Of a stretch of 34,288 nt of DNA, positions 32,951 to 34,288 are shown in pieces; the first letter of the stretch is position 1; the number at the start of each line of letters is the position of its first letter. The position numbers and the translations under genes were made by a program. The stretch lies in assembly GCA_017448455.1 (NCBI GenBank), contig JAFSLL010000210.1, positions 1 through 34,288 of the forward strand, read 5' to 3'. The notes beneath the pieces are model-generated. The model had not been told where the DNA came from and ran no database searches. It saw nothing but the letters and a program-made list of their open reading frames with translations. Origin of the DNA: Oscillospiraceae bacterium (GTDB taxonomy: Bacteria > Bacillota > Clostridia > Oscillospirales > Oscillospiraceae).

Positions 32951-33598
32951 ATGAAAAAGACTTTATATAGCCTGATGCTGAATGACGAGGTCGTCCGGGA
33001 GGTTGATCTTCTGGCACACCGGATGGGCACGAACCGCTCGGCACTGATTAACCAGATTCTGGCAGAGTATGTCAACTACACCACCCCGGAGCGGCGCATC
33101 AACGATGTCCTCTCCGCAATTGAACAGCTGATGGGGCCGAGCAGCGATCTTGTTCCTTTCTTCGCGCCGAACACCTACAGCATGTCGCTGAAAAGCTCGC
33201 TGGAATATAAGTACCGGCCGACCGTTAAGTATGAGGTGGAGCTTTTCCGTGGGGAAGAGGAAAACATCGGCGAGCTCTCCGTGGTTTTCCGCACACAGTC
33301 CCGGGCCCTGATCTCCGTGATGACGGAGTTTTTCCGTCTCTGGAAGAGCATTGAAGACGCACATCTGGCTCCGCTGGTTGGGCACAAGCCGCGTTTTGCC
33401 CTGTATGACGGCCGCTTCACGCGCAGCATCTCGGCGCCGGATCACGACTGCACCACCGACCAGCTTGCATCCGCGCTGTCGGAGTACATTAAGCTCTTCG
33501 ACAAGCTGATGAAGGCCTATGTCAGCGGGCGGCTGAGCGCGCATGAAGTGGAAGCCGCCTACTATTCCCAGATGATCAACAGTCCTATCCACATCTGA
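32951..33598 (+). CDS. Ribbon-helix-helix DNA-binding protein with unknown C-terminal domain
   Basis: 215 residues from the ATG at 32951, chosen because AAGGGA lies about 9 bases upstream; earlier in-frame GTG and ATG codons overlap that site. Residues 1-45 ('MKKTLYSLMLNDEVVREVDL' then 'AHRMGTNRSALINQILAEYV') have the strand-helix-helix pattern of CopG/Arc-type DNA-binding proteins. The remaining 170 residues are not recognised; they are mixed alpha/beta with no Cys pairs or membrane helix. clpB follows 94 bases downstream on the same strand with no promoter seen between. I infer a regulator, possibly of its own promoter and of clpB; neither a CIRCE nor a CtsR box was seen. Direct evidence for the target is absent. 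Confidence 0.8.
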   Translation: MKKTLYSLMLNDEVVREVDLLAHRMGTNRSALINQILAEYVNYTTPERRINDVLSAIEQLMGPSSDLVPFFAPNTYSMSLKSSLEYKYRPTVKYEVELFRGEEENIGELSVVFRTQSRALISVMTEFFRLWKSIEDAHLAPLVGHKPRFALYDGRFTRSISAPDHDCTTDQLASALSEYIKLFDKLMKAYVSGRLSAHEVEAAYYSQMINSPIHI

Positions 33599-33625
33599 CT
33601 TTTCTTTTCTCCTTCTCTTTTTCCC
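33599..33625 (+). other. 27-base homopyrimidine tract before clpB hairpin
   Basis: An uninterrupted C/T run begins directly after the stop codon of the ribbon-helix-helix gene and leads into the stem-loop at 33618-33647. It may affect transcript processing or protein binding; no function can be shown. Confidence 0.5.
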
Positions 33626-33647
33626 GCCCTCTCGAGGGCGGGAAAAA
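33618..33647 (+). repeat. 14-bp perfect stem-loop between the RHH gene and clpB
   Basis: TTTTTCCCGCCCTC and GAGGGCGGGAAAAA pair around TC. The T run is on the 5' arm and an A run ends the 3' arm, so it is not a standard terminator for rightward transcription. It could tune clpB read-through, processing or stability. Confidence 0.6.
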
Positions 33648-33692
33648 CACGAAAGCAAAGTTTTAAACAGTAACACCAAGGAGGTCTGACAT

Positions 33693-34288
33693 ATGAACGC
33701 ACAGAACCTGACACAGAAAAGCCTGGAAGCCATCCAGACCGCCCAGGCTATGGCAAGTGAAAACCGCAACAATTATATTATGCCGGAGCATCTGCTCTAT
33801 GCCCTGATCGACCAGGACGGCGGTCTGATTCCGTCCCTGTTCGAGAAGATGGGTGCCGACTGCAACAGCATGCTCGCGGAACTGGATACCGCCATCTCCG
33901 CCTTTCCGAAAGTCGGAAATGCCGGCGAAGTTTACCTCTCCTCAGAGACCAACCGCATTCTGACCGCAGCCGAGAAAGCCGCCAAAAGCATGGGAGACTC
34001 CTATGTCTCCGTCGAGCACCTGATGATTGGAATTTTCGCGTCCCCCACGGCAGCGATCAAGAGGCTGTTTTCCGATCACGGGATTACCAAAAACGGCTTT
34101 ACCGCAGAACTCTCCAAGGTAAAGTCCTCCCCTGTCACGGGTGACAATCCTGAGAGCACCTATGACGCGCTCGGCAAATACGGCACCGATCTTGTCAAGC
34201 GCGCCCGCGAGAACGAACTGGACCCGGTAATCGGACGCGACAACGAGATTCGAAATGTCATTCGGATTCTCTCCCGCAAGACGAAGAA
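33693..34288 (+). CDS. clpB: ClpB disaggregase, N-terminal part (cut by window edge)
   Basis: The visible 198 residues start '[20 protein letters not shown]' and contain the double Clp-N repeat ('[15 protein letters not shown]', '[11 protein letters not shown]'). They then reach the beginning of the first AAA+ module ('[20 protein letters not shown]', '[20 protein letters not shown]'). The Walker A motif lies just past the window end. ClpB with DnaK rescues aggregated proteins after heat stress; the full protein is normally about 860 residues. A perfect AAGGAGGT ribosome-binding site lies 7 bases upstream, predicting high expression. ClpB rather than ClpC is preferred because of the N-terminal sequence and the '[18 protein letters not shown]' junction. 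Expression probably depends on the consensus promoter upstream of the ribbon-helix-helix gene. Confidence 0.93.
   Translation, partial: MNAQNLTQKSLEAIQTAQAMASENRNNYIMPEHLLYALIDQDGGLIPSLFEKMGADCNSMLAELDTAISAFPKVGNAGEVYLSSETNRILTAAEKAAKSMGDSYVSVEHLMIGIFASPTAAIKRLFSDHGITKNGFTAELSKVKSSPVTGDNPESTYDALGKYGTDLVKRARENELDPVIGRDNEIRNVIRILSRKTK

Noticed and set aside
33618-33647. Terminator separating the RHH gene from clpB
   Set aside because: The T run is on the 5' arm and paired within the stem; no U tract follows on the plus strand, and no clpB promoter is seen after it.

Overview
This window looks like a chromosomal segment of a moderately GC-rich anaerobic member of the Bacillota, class Clostridia. 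The evidence is the gene content: a DUF4003 protein, an HD protein with a DUF4298 tail, hybrid kinases of Lachnospiraceae/Oscillospiraceae style, a ferredoxin-rich GltD-like oxidoreductase, TldD/TldE, and strong GGAGG ribosome-binding sites. No rRNA, tRNA, transposase, phage gene or CRISPR array was seen, so I could not fix the genus.

Left part (1-8.7 kb): the 3' part of a DUF4003 gene, an HD phosphohydrolase-DUF4298 fusion, and a short N-terminal remnant of an E2-acyltransferase-like gene ending in a terminator. Then comes a serine-rich, zinc-ribbon, single-pass membrane protein with its own promoter and terminator. On the minus strand follow a large M16C insulinase-type lipoprotein with SLH-like C-terminal repeats, and a PrpR-N/AAA/Fis regulator whose ATPase core is degenerate.

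Middle part (9.0-20.8 kb, all minus): a DUF4037 nucleotidyltransferase-fold protein overlapping a TPR protein, then a three-gene signalling block. In transcription order the block is a membrane-anchored hybrid histidine kinase, a soluble multi-PAS hybrid kinase, and a REC-GGDEF(degenerate)-EAL-TM-sensor-TM-GGDEF protein. The likely logic is a phosphorelay that tunes cyclic-di-GMP synthesis and breakdown. No HPt domain is encoded nearby.

Right part (20.8-34.3 kb): a divergently transcribed two-subunit aconitase X (catalytic plus swivel subunit). Next, a tight four-gene lipid operon on the minus strand encodes an AMP-forming acyl ligase, an acyl carrier protein, a PlsC acyltransferase, and a YhhN-like membrane protein with a degenerate nucleotidyltransferase-like tail. 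It is plausibly an acyl-chain salvage or lipid-remodelling module. Then come the 870-aa iron-sulfur flavoprotein, a TldD/TldE protease pair, and a cytidylate-kinase-like protein. The last unit has a perfect consensus promoter and runs from a ribbon-helix-helix protein into clpB, which leaves the window at its right edge.

Transcription units were inferred from spacing, hairpins and sigma-70-like promoters read by eye. Several genes probably start a few codons inside the longest reading frame, because the GGAGG motif itself creates an upstream ATG or TTG. These starts were corrected below.
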